DNA of 64,000 nt from Planococcus citri. Taxonomy: Eukaryota; Arthropoda; Insecta; Hemiptera; Pseudococcidae. The DNA lies in contig NC_088680.1 of NCBI RefSeq assembly GCF_950023065.1, positions 24,850,559 to 24,914,558 on the forward strand. The letters are read 5' to 3'. The first letter of the stretch is position 1. Each line of letters starts with the position of its first letter. The notes under the pieces were generated by a model. It saw only the letters and a program-made list of their open reading frames with translations, searched no databases and had not been told where the DNA came from. Of the stretch, positions 21,746 through 33,953 are shown piece by piece. The position numbers and the translations under genes were made by a program.

Positions 21746-22180
21746 AATTTAATTTATTCATTTTTACGTCAAATGTGTTGAATAGGTACCTATTATTTAT
21801 TACCAACTGACCTTCTATTCCGGGGAATACAAAAACAGTTGGTTTGTCATCAGCTAAGGTCGGCTCTTGAATTTTACCTTCGATAAATGGTATTTGCAAA
21901 ATTGGCCGAACCCACACTTCTTCATTATTGAGGTGATGCAATTGTAATGACTGTTCGTGAATTACTGCATTGTCATTACCTGGAACCGAAGTGTTGTTTT
22001 TATTTTCTTTCAAACGAATCAATTTTGCAAAGCTCATGGATTGTAGTTCTTCTGTTGTAAAGAAAGTATTGAACTCCGTTTCAAGAATTTGTTTTATTTC
22101 CAGTGCTAAAATTGAATCCATTCCAAGTTCTGGTAAAGTCCACGTTAAACATATAGCCTCAAGATCTTTAATACCTATTC
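21746..22180 (-). pseudogene. FAS copy B: acyl carrier protein and start of thioesterase
   Basis: The exon encodes LPELGMDSILALEIKQILE, the ACP helix with the phosphopantetheine serine (in GMDSI, near 22114). It is followed by a linker and the first TE strand (TVFVFPGIEGQL near 21835). Reading is open from about 22175 to about 21765. ACP carries the growing chain. Only copy B in this window has an ACP. Confidence 0.8.
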
Positions 22181-22439
22181 AAAAATGAAAACAAAACAAA
22201 ATTAGCGAGATTTTGTGTAGGTCTATTATTCGAACCTAATTTCTTTTATCTGCAATAATTTTTACCCATTGCATTGGATATTTTAGTTACAATGTCAGAA
22301 TCTGCAGTTGTTTGTTTTTCTCCTACAATTATGCTGCTAATAACACAATAGTGGTGTTTCATTAAGCAGTCTAGTGTTTCCAAACAGGATTTGATTTCTT
22401 GAAAACCACATCCTCCTAAAACATTAATCAAGGAAAAAA

Positions 22440-23175
22440 ATGCGGAAATTACTATCAATATTTGCATTTAAAAATGGCGAAAATAGCATTTAAAATTACG
22501 AACAACAGCGGATGGGTTACTCTCAAATACATCAGAAAGTACACCAACTCCGCCTACAGGTCCCCATTGTATGGCTAACGCTGGCAAACCATCCGAATGT
22601 CTGTTTTCGCATATTCTTTCCATAACAGAATTGGCAAAACCGTAGTTGGTTTGATCTATATTTCCATAAGCGCAAATTATGCTGGAAAACACCAACAAAA
22701 TATTCCAAATTTGGGCACATTTTTCTGCTCAGTTGGTCAAGATGCCAAGTTGCAACTGCTTTTGAATCACCGACGATGCTGAATTTTTCTTCAGTTTGTT
22801 TTGAAAATGGATCGTCCATATAAGTCTATATAAATGAGAGGAATGTTAGGTGTTTTTTTTTGGTTGGCGTTGGGATGGCGTGTGCCCTGAATTGTTTTTG
22901 CTTTCGTTACCACTGCGAGGTTAAATATTCCAGCCACTGGACCTAAATAATTTGCGGTTTGAATTAAATTCTCGATGCCTGATTCTTTGGAGATATCAGC
23001 AGTGGAGATGATGATACGAGCTCCGTAAGAACGCCATAAATTTATTCTGTATGATTGGTAGCCATTTTTGATGCCTGTTCGTGAGCTTAGTACGATGTTA
23101 CGAGCTCCTCTTATTATCAGCCAGTCTGTCAGTTCTAACCCAAATCCTCCCAATCCTCCTGTAAGAATATGCAAT
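22440..23175 (-). pseudogene. FAS copy B: ketoreductase, frameshifted
   Basis: The first exon (about 22911-23172) has the NADPH motif TGGLGGFGLEL and GPVAGIFNLAV. An 85-nt intron (22826-22910, GT-AG) follows. The second exon begins at 22825 and carries KFSIVGDSKAVATWHLDQLSR, then VFSS (serine) and QTNYGFANS (catalytic Tyr/Asn). Between LEYFV and VFSS one extra base shifts the frame (near 22690-22696). The KR reduces the beta-keto group. Copy A has no KR, so neither copy retains an intact one. Confidence 0.8.
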
Positions 23176-24814
23176 AATCACTTGTGATTTTCATTATTAC
23201 CTATCTCATTTAAAATCAAAAACTATGAGCGCTTTCCTAAAATTATGTACGATTTATTTTCTCGACAAGATATTCTTGGTTTCACTTTCATGTGTATCAG
23301 TGTTGGTATTGATTTGATATTTTCTTCTTCGTCTCGAATTTTGATGATCAGCTTTCCGATATGTTTTCCAGATGCCATTAATCTGGATTAATTGTATTTT
23401 TTTAAAAATTAGACGTGTTGTGAAATATCATTATTTATTTTAGACAACCATTAGTTGAACATTTAAGTAACAGCTATTTCTTACCTAAAAGCCGATTCCA
23501 CTTCATCAATTTGAAAAATTGTTCTGTCAATAGGTTTTATAATTCCCTGCTCAAGCATTTTTTGCATTTTTTCGAATATGTCGAATACCATTGGATTTTT
23601 GAGGTTCAATAGTAGAACATCCAATTGCACGCTGCAGAATGTGATATCGTTCAAGAAATGCCCCAATTCTAAATACGTAAAAATTTAATGAATTAATCAG
23701 CAAGGAAAAAGAAAAATGACTGAACTGTTAGATAAGGTATCCCATCAAACACCTGACATTCTTCAAATTTGGGTGTAACTGATTCCAAAATATGCCTACT
23801 CAATACTCATTACTCACCTAATGGATTATTTTTAACCATATCGAATTTTCCCACTTCCAAGAAGTGTCCACCTTTTGCGACACAGCGTACTGAAGCTCGA
23901 AGCTTTTCTTCAGCTAAACTATTCAATACTACATCAACTCCTCTGCCCTTTGTTTGTTTCATTATCATGCTTTCAAATGACAGGTCCCTGGTATTGCCGA
24001 TATGATTTTCTGGAATCTAGTCATTCGATAAGTTATAAAAGAGAATGATGCTTCGGGTAAGGTGTTTGAAAATAGAATGAATTAATACTCTAACATTTTG
24101 TAGAGTCGGTCCTGTAGTTGGTGACTCATCAGGGTGTAGGTACCTACCATATTTTGCAAAGTTGAAATTTTCCACCTTCAACCCCTCAAAGTTGTCACCT
24201 CTGGAGAGAAAACAATTCCACATTTCTTATTTTCTACCTATTGGCTATCTGCAGAAAAAGTGATGCCTTGCCATTTCTTTCTGTAATCTTTCACCCATCC
24301 AATGACTGGCTCTGCTTCTAGCCCCTTCAGGAAATCAGGATGTCTTCATTCCTTTTCCTATTGTTCTTGGCAGGATGGCTTGGTTTATCGCTCCGCTTAC
24401 TCTAAGGAATTCGTTGATCTTAAGTTCTGCATCAACCTCTTCTTCATAATTATGATATCTGGCACCCGAGATATTTAAAGCTTCTGACATGTTCCACTGG
24501 CAGTCCATTTACTAAATTTTACTGTGTATTGGGTCTTTCCCCTCTAAAGCCATCATCTTTTTTTTGACGACAAGATTCTCATTCTGTATTTATCTGCTAC
24601 TTTCTAAAGGTTGTTCATCGCTCTCTGCAAGTCATCTTCATTGTCAGCAAAGACCCCCTGATCATCAGTGAATAGTAGGGTATTGACATGGGTGTCATTG
24701 ATGTCTAGCCCTTTTGGCTTGGTTTTCAACCATTCTTTAATCATGTTGTCAAAGTAGATGTTGAACAGGCTACACAACATTGAGCATCCCTGTCTTACAC
24801 CTCTTCCTATTGTC

Positions 24815-25774
24815 TTGATAACTCAAAGCTGAAGGGAGAAAGAGCTGGTTTCAAGTTATTGGAGTTTTCGAGTTATGGAAGTTTGTCCTTGGTATATTTC
24901 GAGTTAGCAAAGTTTGAATTAGATGAATGTTTTATTTTTCAGCATGGAACGAAATGGAAACTAGTAGTCTGTGAGGGTTGGGCAAGCCTGCGGGCTTACC
25001 CGACCTGGCCCGAGTACTCATGCAAAAAGCCCGACCCGACCCGACCCGACCCGACCCGACCCGAAAGCCTGAAACAAGCCCGACGGGCCTGACCCCGACC
25101 CGACAATAATTTTTCAAAACTTCTGATAAATTTTGTTGCAACATTGGTGTGATGCAACGAGATGGTTTTCCCAACAATAGGCATTGTTGTGATGTGAACA
25201 TGGTGCTACACTTCTTTATTTACGAGTGCTCACAGCGCATGTGTTGAGTACCAGTTACATACTGAAACCCGAGCCCAAGAAAGCCCGACAAGCCCGGCCC
25301 GGCCCGACCCGACCCAACCCAACCCGACCCGACCCGACCCGACCCGACCCGACTGTTATTGGGCTCGGCCCGCTGGCTTTCGGACAGGCCCGTGCAGACC
25401 ACTAATGGAAACATGTATTAAATGTATCTGTGTATTTGAGTGAAACGAACATGTTTATGGACATGAATGTACTTATAAGTAACTCTAATGAGTTTGTAAA
25501 AGAGGTTTGCATCAATGAGATTTGCATTTACAGGTTTTTTCAACAAGAAATTCGAGTTATAGAGGCAAATCATTACCAACGTTTAACTTACAGAGGTTTT
25601 TTCTATATTTTTCAAAGATTTTACTTCGAGTCATCAGAGGTTTTGGACTTTTTACTTCGAGTTGAAGAAGTGAATTTTACATTGAGTCTTATGGGGAGTT
25701 GACGGGAAACAGACTTTGCTTCGAGTTACCAGAGTTTTTGAGTTAACGGAGTTTGAGTTATTGAGACTCCACTG
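24815..25774. mobile_element. Pogo/Tigger-like MITE inside the LINE remnant
   Basis: The right end reads, on the complement, CAGTGGAGTCTCAATAACTC with further ACTC phrases, next to TA, as in Tigger-type Tc1/mariner ends. The left end near 24815-24835 (GATAACTCAAAGC) is degenerate. AACTCGA-type phrases recur throughout. Its middle is interrupted by the hAT MITE at 24962-25404. Confidence 0.5.
24962..25404. mobile_element. hAT MITE with GACCC repeats
   Basis: Ends are TAGTAGTCTG (24962) and CAGACCACTA (to 25404), an imperfect TIR of hAT type, flanked by the 8-bp target duplication ATGGAAAC at 24954-24961 and 25405-25412. It holds two runs of the pentamer CCCGA/GACCC (about 25033-25065 and 25303-25353), partly inverted to each other through GGGCTTGTC-like phrases. 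Non-coding. Confidence 0.85.
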
Positions 25775-26024
25775 TATTTGCTCGTTCATTTTGATTTTCC
25801 TCAGGATTTCAAACAACTTCTTTCTTCATACTCGATTGTATGCCTTCTCCAGATTAACGAAGCACATGTGAATTTTTTCTGATACTTCTATTTTTTTGTT
25901 AAATGGGGGGGGGGGTCACCTCAATCAATCAATTTCATTTATTTGGCTCAGTTTTCACAACTTTTCACAGAGAGGGTTGAAAATTTTATGACATGATTTT
26001 CTCACCCGAGGTAACAACTAAGTA

Positions 26025-26237
26025 CAGGGTGCCCAGAAATATTGTGAACCCCTAAAAAAGTTTTTTGCCAAATGTTTCAGTTGATCACACTGAATGATAA
26101 TAATGATAGCACATGATTGGTTGTTAGACTAAGGTGATAACTGATAACAATCCACCAATGATTTCACGTTGCCAACCTATATTTTCAATTTAAAAAAAAA
26201 ACTTTCTTTGGGGTTTACGATATTTCTGGGCACCCTG
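26025..26237. mobile_element. Tc1/mariner-type MITE
   Basis: TIRs CAGGGTGCCCAGAAAT and its complement (to 26237) are flanked by TA on both sides (26023-26024, 26238-26239). 213 bp, non-coding, in a FAS copy B intron. Confidence 0.85.
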
Positions 26238-27211
26238 TATCAGTTTCCTATAGTCAGATTTTGAACCAAGGGGTTAGTTATAGAAAACTTACTTGAGGAA
26301 ATGCTTTTCTAATGAATTCCCTTTTTTCTGCAGTTCCAACAGGTGTGAAAATATTACATTTGTAATGCAGGCAAAGATTTATGGCTGCTTGGCCAATTCC
26401 ACCCCTACCAGAATGTATGAGGACTGAAAGTCCTTCTTTCAGTGTCATTTTGAAAAAGAAGGCAAATATGACCTGCAAATAATTTTATATGTAATAATTC
26501 GCCTCATTGAAATCATTCCTATAATATCCTACCTACATCAAAATCTGAGAATGTAATAAATTGAAAAATGAATTTTAAACTAACTGTAGCATATACAATA
26601 GGAATACTAGCTGCTTCTTCTAATGTCATACTGTCTGGCACATTCCATGTAATGAGAGGTGACGCTTCGACCATTGTAGAAATTCCCTTACCATGCCCAA
26701 TTCCCATCAATCTTCTTCCATCTTTATCTCTACCGGAAAATTCGCCTCCTATGTAACCCTAGAATGATTTTGATCATTATAATTATGAGATTGTGATGCG
26801 GTGATTATAGAAATAATCAAGTTAATGGGGTACATTCAATTGCTGCTCTAGTGTCATCTAACCGGATGTGTAAGTCAGAAGCTACACTAGGCTGATTGTA
26901 ACTAATTTTATAACCCACTGTATTCAACTCATGATAGAACTTTAGGGAATGCGAGGAATGCCTTTTGCCTACGGCCCCGTCTCGCCATAAGATGTTTTCA
27001 ATAGTAACTGACCTCTGAAAAACGACTATAAGACAATAAGTCTATTGGAGAAATTCTTCCAATTGATAGCATAACGTCTTTGAAATTGATTCCACTGTAA
27101 TAAACATGAACGAGAAATTTTTCATTGCAAATTCCTCCATATCTGAAATCAGTTTTTCAAAGACATAAATTTCGGGAAATCGTAAGTAATATGAGCGGAG
27201 GAATTGAGAGA

Positions 27212-28640
27212 TTACATTGAAGGATCCAACGAGCCTTCAATCCATTTGAAAGAGGAAAGATTACCACGTTCTTCCAACGTACAGAATGCATGACTGGATT
27301 CTATATCAGTCAACGAGTTGAGTGATGAGTGCCAGTAACCGCCCCATTTTCCATCCTTGTATACATTATAAGAGAGATCTTTATCGTATTGAGATTTATA
27401 AAATGGATCATCCAGGGAGAAAGAAGGCGCATTGTCATCCATGATGAAGAAACACCTTAAAAATTACGTTTGTTGGTATAAATTGAAACCAAATGAATAT
27501 TATATTGATGAGAGGAAAGAAGATCGTACCTGATATGTTTTCCTTTGTCTTCCTTCCTCAAACAGTTGAAAAAGCCCAGTATGCCGTTATTTGGTTGCTT
27601 TTCGGCGTACAATATCAATTTTTCATCTTTCTCGGGGTCGAGATTTGAAATAGCAGTTTGGGCTTCAGGTACCCAAGAATACGAACTATCTTTTATTTGG
27701 ATTGTTTGCTTGATTGGTTTGGTTTTTGTCAACTGTGCAATGAAGATACTTATATTGATTGTTGTTTATTGGATCAAAGAGTCGAGTCAGACTGTCTGAT
27801 ACATAATTCTATTTCGGAGAGCTTACTTTATTAAGGAGTATAATTTTCTCAGTATCATTAATAATTCGACAAAAGCAGACATTAAAGCCCAATTTTTCAA
27901 ATGGAACATTTTCACCGATTGATTCCCTCGTGAGGATAAAGCCATCATCTCTCAGTGCTTCCAAAATTGATTCGATGCACTAAAATCAATTGCATTTGAT
28001 CAATAAGCTTAGTCTTAGATTATTATTGTCATATGAGCTGAAATTTTTTACAAACCTCGATGTTTTTTTGTATGTGTGACAAGATCACCATTAAAACAGT
28101 TTTGTTGTTTGGTAATTTTCCATTCGAAACTGTTATTTCGCTTGATGCCTCTGTTTCCTCTGGTTTTATTGAATTGGTTAAGATGTTAACGTTTGCCTAA
28201 ACAATTGAGTGGTTTAGTTATTGATTAGTAGGTGCTGCATTGGTCAGGTGATTGATCACAGTAATGAGGCTCAAGTCTTATACCCTGTATGCTGGTCTAT
28301 CATGCAAAGCTTGTAAAACTTGATCAATTAATTCATAGGTAATTGCGTTGATAATTAAAGTATCCTGTGTAGCTATTTCAGTGCAAATGTCGACTGCTGT
28401 ATTCAAATCCATTTTCTGAGAGAATTTCTCTTTTGTGAATTTCTTTTCAAATAACCATAGATCATTATTCTTGGTGAAAATCGTTAGCTTACTTCATTGC
28501 TGATATTTGGAACAAAGTAATATCTTTGGAGTACTTGATCTGCTCGTTTTCTTTGACGACTAATCTCAGCACATCTCCATCCGCTCATCTGAATCCCTCC
28601 GGCACTCAATAAATCGTGATAGGAGTAGTAATGAACAGGA
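27212..28640 (-). pseudogene. FAS copy B: central non-catalytic region exons
   Basis: Exon pieces between DH and ER: about 28500-28640 (HDLLSAGGIQMSGW), 28290-28425, 28060-28200 (ANVNILTNS), 27830-27980 (RDDGFILTRESIGEN), 27530-27735 (SSYSWVPEAQTAIS) and 27212-27460 (DDNAPSFSLDDPFY, NVYKDGKWGGYWH). This corresponds to the pseudo-methyltransferase and pseudo-KR scaffold of animal FAS. It matches copy A exon by exon. Confidence 0.7.
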
Positions 28641-29107
28641 AATTCTATGGAATAGGTAGGTATTTACGTACAAGGGAGGTATCCAAACCAGCAGAGAAAA
28701 TTTTCAACTAGACAAAAGTTAAATTGGGAGAACATGCAAAAACACATCCCTAGTCAAAATATTAGGTGCTAAGGTGCTTTTTTCGATTTTTTTTATGGAT
28801 TTTTGGATGTCAAATTTGGACACGTCTTTTGATTTTTTTTTTTTTGACATTTTTTTATACTGGGCGTGTAGGTATAATTGCCAGGATTTTTACGTCCAGT
28901 TTCGAGGGGTTAGTCTAGATTTGGTTTGAAAGATTGATTTCTTTGATGCATATTTAGGTAATATGTATTTTCCAGTTCAAAAATGTTTCTGGCAATTGAG
29001 GTACCTTCTTTGTTCTTAGTTGAATTGAAATCACATATCAGTAGGTATGTATAATCCGACATTTTAAAAATATGTATCACAAAAACAAAAATGTAAAATA
29101 GGTACTA

Positions 29108-30224
29108 ACTAGGATTTTCTTTGTCCAAGGATTCTAGCATTTCAAAATCTTTCTGAAAGTCTACCACAACTTTACGTATGAATGTAGGAACAAGAGTAGC
29201 TCTACTGTCCACGTGCAGCAGGGTGATTTGCAACATCGTATCGATAAAAGTAACGAAATTTTTGTTCCAGGATACTTCTCCATATGTACCTTTTGAAAAA
29301 AAAATTGGATAAAAATAAGACTTATGAGTTCTTAACTAAACCCTAAACCAGTAGAAAACTGAAACCAAGCTATAAATGTGAAGTTTAAAAATTACGATTA
29401 CCGTTGACATATTGAACGTTTTTAAATAATCCATCGTATTGGTAACCTTTTAATCGCAGTTCTTTGTAAAAATCGTTGATATTCAATGGTAAAATATCTG
29501 AATTGGATATTTCATTTTTAAATGCTTCTATGTTGGTCACATCTTTATAAGTATTTTCCAAAATTCGAACTTTTCCTCGTGCTACTACAGCTTCATCGAA
29601 TTTCACTTCAAACTGATTGTTGTGATCCTGAATAACGATGTGAAAATACAAACTACCTGAAATTTATGAATTAGTAAATTTATTTGGTTTTATTTTGAAG
29701 TGAAATGTTCGTTTCTATGTACCTTTACTTGGGATGGTTACCGCTTGTTCGAAATGAATATTTTCAAAAATGATGGGAAAACGCGTCAGTGGCTTTTTCT
29801 TCATTATAGAAATGGCTTCAGCGACCAGCCACTGAAAAAAATGATTAATAGGTGTCTCAGTTTCCATACATTTTTATGAATATTTTTTGAGAGAAAATGT
29901 TTTTGAAATTTAATGTATGAAACCCAAATCTTATTAGAGTGGAATCATGTTTGCGTCCTTACCAAATAACCACTGCCAGGATACAAATTCCTATCTCCAA
30001 TGATGTGACCCCTTAGATAATTATATTCTTCACTATTCGGATCAACGGTGTAATGCCTCTCATTTGATTGATTCGTATTCGCGGTACTCATGTTATAAGC
30101 GTTTTGCTGTTTTTCGTATTTCCACTTAATTAATGGAGAAATCATCGGAGTTGATCTGCTTACTGGAAACTCGATTTCTGGATAAAGGTGGATCAGCTCT
30201 ATCTCACTACCAGCTTCGTACAAT
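29108..30224 (-). pseudogene. FAS copy B: dehydratase exons
   Basis: Exons 29963-30224, about 29722-29833, 29385-29655 and 29108-29290. The first has the DH hot-dog motif GHIIGDRNLYPGSGYLV, where the catalytic histidine is kept. The last has FVTFIDTMLQ, the canonical second DH motif with the aspartate. The acceptor (AG at 30225-30226) and donor (GT at 29962) of the first exon are intact. The DH removes water from the 3-hydroxyacyl intermediate. Confidence 0.75.
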
Positions 30225-30399
30225 CTACGATTATTTTTAATTCATTATTTTTGTAAAACTACGCGATTTTTAACTTCGATTTAAGACTTTTTATAGCCTG
30301 GCATATGACAACAGGAATAATTAATTGCAATCCCCCCCCAACCAATCCATCGGAACAACTTTTTTCTTAAAGGGGGCATCCTAAGGAACATTTTAAAGT

Positions 30400-31238
30400 A
30401 AAGGGTACCCCCCGATAAGATAGGCAAAATGCCCTTAACCTCAGATTTCGATGAAACTCACAGGGTATGTTTAGTACCCCCAAAAAATAATTTTGAGCCC
30501 ATAGCCCGCTCCCCACCCCACCCCCCTCAGCCAGGGGGGCCAAAAAACGCGTTTTTCAGGGGAAAAATTCTGTATCAGCGCGTAATTAAGATAAATTGAT
30601 TCTGTAAACGAATATAGTTAGAAGATACATGGGCGTACCTCCCTGAATTTTTTCAGAATTTTTCATCACACGGGGAGAGAAGGGGGGACAAAAAAAACTT
30701 TAAATCGACATTACTCCGGAACGAAAAAACATACCAAAACGATTTTTTCGTCAAATATGTATCTTTAGGTCTACTTTCTATAGAAGTCATCACCCGGCCA
30801 TTTGGAGTGGTGGGTCAAGCTCAAAAGCTCAAAAAACTCTCAAAAAACCACGTTTTTTGCGTTTTTCTCCAAAAATATGGACAAATGGCGGAAATCTAAG
30901 AGAACCAAGTTGTTCAGCGTGAAATTTTACCTCAGAATTGTGTAATTGAAAATTCATTTACACCGCATGATCGTAAAACTACATGCGCAGAAGTATTTGT
31001 GCTTACATCAAGATAGCTGAAAGGGTATTCCTGGGTAAAATAGGTGAAATGTCCCTGTCCTCGGATTTCTGAAATTTTGATGAAACATAGTTGGGTACCA
31101 TTAAAAAAAATGTCGGAGGCAAAAAATCCCCCCCCCACCTCCCCTTGCTCATAATAGCGAAAAAAGGGCCTTTTTCGGGGAGAAAAAATCCATGCTTCAA
31201 CGAGTTTTGACAAAAAAATCTGTATTCACTCAAAATAT
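30400..31238. repeat. Left arm of an 839-bp inverted repeat
   Basis: The arm begins AAAGGGTACC and ends near ATTCACTCAAAATA. Its reverse complement recurs, about 98 percent identical by eye, at 33032-33643 continued at 38391-38614 after removal of the copia insertion. It contains C-rich and G-rich tracts and no open frame of interest. Confidence 0.85.
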
Positions 31239-33031
31239 ATGGAGGAGACAGTATAATAAAAGTACCTACATAGGTATTTGAGATTCTGCGCCAATCCATG
31301 CTATTGCCATCAAAATCCAAGGCCACTTTTGGGGTTCTACTGAGAAAATTGAAAAGTAAATCTTTTTTTTTTTTGGAGAGGGGGTATTAGTAGTTGGTGT
31401 TTTGAAAATATTTTCTTCGCAAAAGTTTCGCTATAATGACGAAAAAATATTGAAAGATAATATATTTCTGAAACTGAGGAAATATTTTGGAACGCAGTGA
31501 TGACAATATTTTAGGTTTCAAAAAATTGATAAAGATTGGCAAAAATTCCTAAATTTTTGTTGATTTTTCAAAATTGACAAAAACAATTTAAAATAATAGC
31601 ATAGAATGGACGCAGAATCTAAGATATATTCATTTAGGACTGGGTCGATCGTCATTTTTCTCAAAACAAATTGGGTACAGGGGCTACAGTGAAAAAACCG
31701 TGTTTTTTCGAAAATACTCCCACTTTAAGGGCACATGTTTTCCCTTTAGGGGCACTTCTGGAGCCAGCATTTTTCTGTACAACTTTCAACTCAAAATGAC
31801 AGTTTTTGCTAAAATTGGTAAAAATCCAGTTTTTTTTCTTTTTTTGGTGATTTACCCAATCTACTACATAGTACGTAGTTAGGTAATACCTATGTTTTCA
31901 ATGTACTTGGTAACTCACATAAAAATTTAATCATCGACACCAAAAAGAAACCTTTCTGATAGTTTTGAGTTAGATACCATGTACTTGAAAAGTAGGCTAC
32001 TTGTAATTCAAGAAAACCTTGATTAAGAAGTTGCATGGCGTAAATAGCGCTATAATGAAGCATTTTTCACAAAAACTCTAATTTTTGGGCAACCCCTCTC
32101 CCCAGTGTGGTCGTTGGGAGGGTCCAACTGCAAATCAAACTTCATATTCATGTTCACCGAGTTCGGTTCATATGATAATGTTACCCATATTGTCTGTCTA
32201 CTTTCGCCCTAAAATTTGGAGAGGGGGTGCCTATGGCCAAAAAATTGAAGTTTAAGGGTATACTCTGCGGAGAGCATTCTAATTTGACAACCGGTCGAAA
32301 TATGAAACCGATTTGTTCGTTATTTTCATCATTCGTTCGTAAGACTGCATGTAATCGATTGAACGAATTTAGTCGTGCTTATGTCCCGCGACCCGCTCCC
32401 ATCTAAACTTCAGACGGGGATTTCTCCGCGAATTTTCAAAATTCTTCCATTTTTTTTCACCAATACTGATTCATCTATGAAATCGAGGGTATGTAGCCAT
32501 ATTTTCTAATTTTGCTTTTACAACAGGGATGTGAGCGTCTAAAGTACCTCCATCCAATTCCCTATTATAGCCATCAAATGTCCTGAATCAAAAATATCTC
32601 GACATACCCTCGCTTTTGAAAGCAAACCCTAGAAAAATCCGTTCTATAGTTTTGGCACAATCCCCGCCCAAAGTTGACCATTTTTCATCAAAAAATGAGA
32701 ATAGCCTTAAAGAAGTTAGTTGGTTTTCTTATTGTTTTTGGAGGCCAGCATCCAAAATTATGGATCGCTTTTTTTGGTGGTGCTGTGACAAAAAAACACA
32801 ATTTTGAGTGTTTTTTGAGTTTTTGAAGATGGCCTACCTGGAGGGAAAATTTGAAAAAAAAATACCAATTATAGTGCTCATGCAGATACATTTTTGAAAA
32901 AAAAATTTCATGTACTTAAATTAGGTTCGGAGATACGGCGGTTTCAAATTTTCTTTTGTCAATATATCTCCCCTGGGGGGCCCACAATTTTTGAAGAAAA
33001 TTCAAGTTGCTAGAATCATATCTCCTTCAAG
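31239..33031. other. Spacer between the inverted arms
   Basis: About 1.8 kb of non-coding sequence. I see no transposase or other gene. 31620-31770 shares short phrases (CTCAAAACAA, AATACTCCC) with the element near 54.4 kb. Confidence 0.45.
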
Positions 33032-33648
33032 TATTTTGAGTGAATACAGATTTTTTTGTCAAAACTCGTTGAAGCATGGATTTTTTCTCCCCGAAAAAGG
33101 CCCTTTTTTCGCTATTATGAGCAAGGGGAGGTGGGGGGGGGGGATTTTTTGCCTCCGACATTTTTTTTAATGGTACCCAACTATGTTTCATCAAAATTTC
33201 AGAAATCCGAGGACAGGGACATTTCACCTATTTTACCCAGGAATACCCTTTCAGCTATCTTGATGTAAGCACAAATACTTCTGCGCATGTAGTTTTACGA
33301 TCATGCGGTGTAAATGAATTTTCAATTACACAATTCTGAGGTAAAATTTCACGCTGAACAACTTGGTTCTCTTAGATTTCCGCCATTTGTCCATATTTTT
33401 GGAGAAAAACGCAAAAAACGTGGTTTTTTGAGAGTTTTTTGAGCTTTTGAGCTTGACCCACCACTCCAAATGGCCGGGTGATGACTTCTATAGAAAGTAG
33501 ACCTAAAGATACATATTTGACGAAAAAATCGTTTTGGTATGTTTTTTCGTTCCGGAGTAATGTCGATTTAAAGTTTTTTTTTGTCCCCCCTTCTCTCCCC
33601 GTGTGATGAAAAATTCTGAAAAAATTCAGAGAGGTACGCCCATGTATC

Positions 33649-33806
33649 TGTTGAAATCTACTGAATGATTATTGGTCACTTGGCAATCTTAAGCCACTCC
33701 TCCAGACATCGATGATATTCATACCTACTAATTTTACTTCTTAATCACGATTATGTTTTTAGTTCTCAATATACTATTGAATGAAACTGTGTTCAATTAT
33801 TCAACA
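33649..33806 (+). repeat. Copia 5' LTR and primer site
   Basis: 158 bp, TGTTGAAATC at the start and TTCAACA at the end (inverted TGTTGAA/TTCAACA). The following bases GGTTATGGGCCCAG (33807-33820) are complementary to an internal, anticodon-region part of initiator tRNA-Met, the half-tRNA priming known from Drosophila copia. Confidence 0.9.
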
Positions 33807-33953
33807 GGTTATGGGCCCAGCTCGTCCACTGCGCAAATCGTGAAAATATCTATTAATTTTATTTGAAATATCAAGTATCTTGTTCTCGCCGATTGTTCGA
33901 TAATTTTGTGTCTCTTTCGTGCCAATAATTGAAAACTTTTTTGAGATTCGAAA

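Larger units (their letters stand above)
24240..25880 (-). mobile_element. LINE remnant, split by a MITE nest
   Basis: Translated on the minus strand, about 25775-25880 gives an RT piece like HMCFVNLEKAYNRV. After an interruption, 24590-24800 gives GVRQGCSMLC, NIYFDNMIKEW and a TDDQ variant of the FADD catalytic box. It resembles the LINE at 41.3-43.1 kb. Frames are broken. It lies in an intron of FAS copy B. Confidence 0.6.
23260..27150 (-). pseudogene. FAS copy B: enoyl reductase exons
   Basis: Exon pieces: about 27020-27145 (VHVYYSGINFKDVMLSIGR), 26570-26755 (GGEFSGRDKDGRRL and MTLEEAASIPIVYATV), 26290-26475 (VLIHSGRGGIGQAAI, the NADPH-binding loop), 23830-24015 (GRGVDVVLNSLAEEKL), 23490-23670 (ESAFR at its end) and about 23265-23385 (LMASGKHIGKLIIKIRD). 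The intron between the NADPH exon and the next has swollen to 2.3 kb with a LINE remnant and three MITEs. Reading within each exon is open. Confidence 0.75.

Noticed and set aside
24859..25092. Plus-strand frame ending in a Pro/Asp/Arg repeat
   Set aside because: It is translation of the GACCC run and MITE sequence, not a gene.
25033..25353. GACCC runs as telomere-type repeats
   Set aside because: They lie inside a hAT MITE with exact target duplications, and insect telomeres are usually TTAGG.
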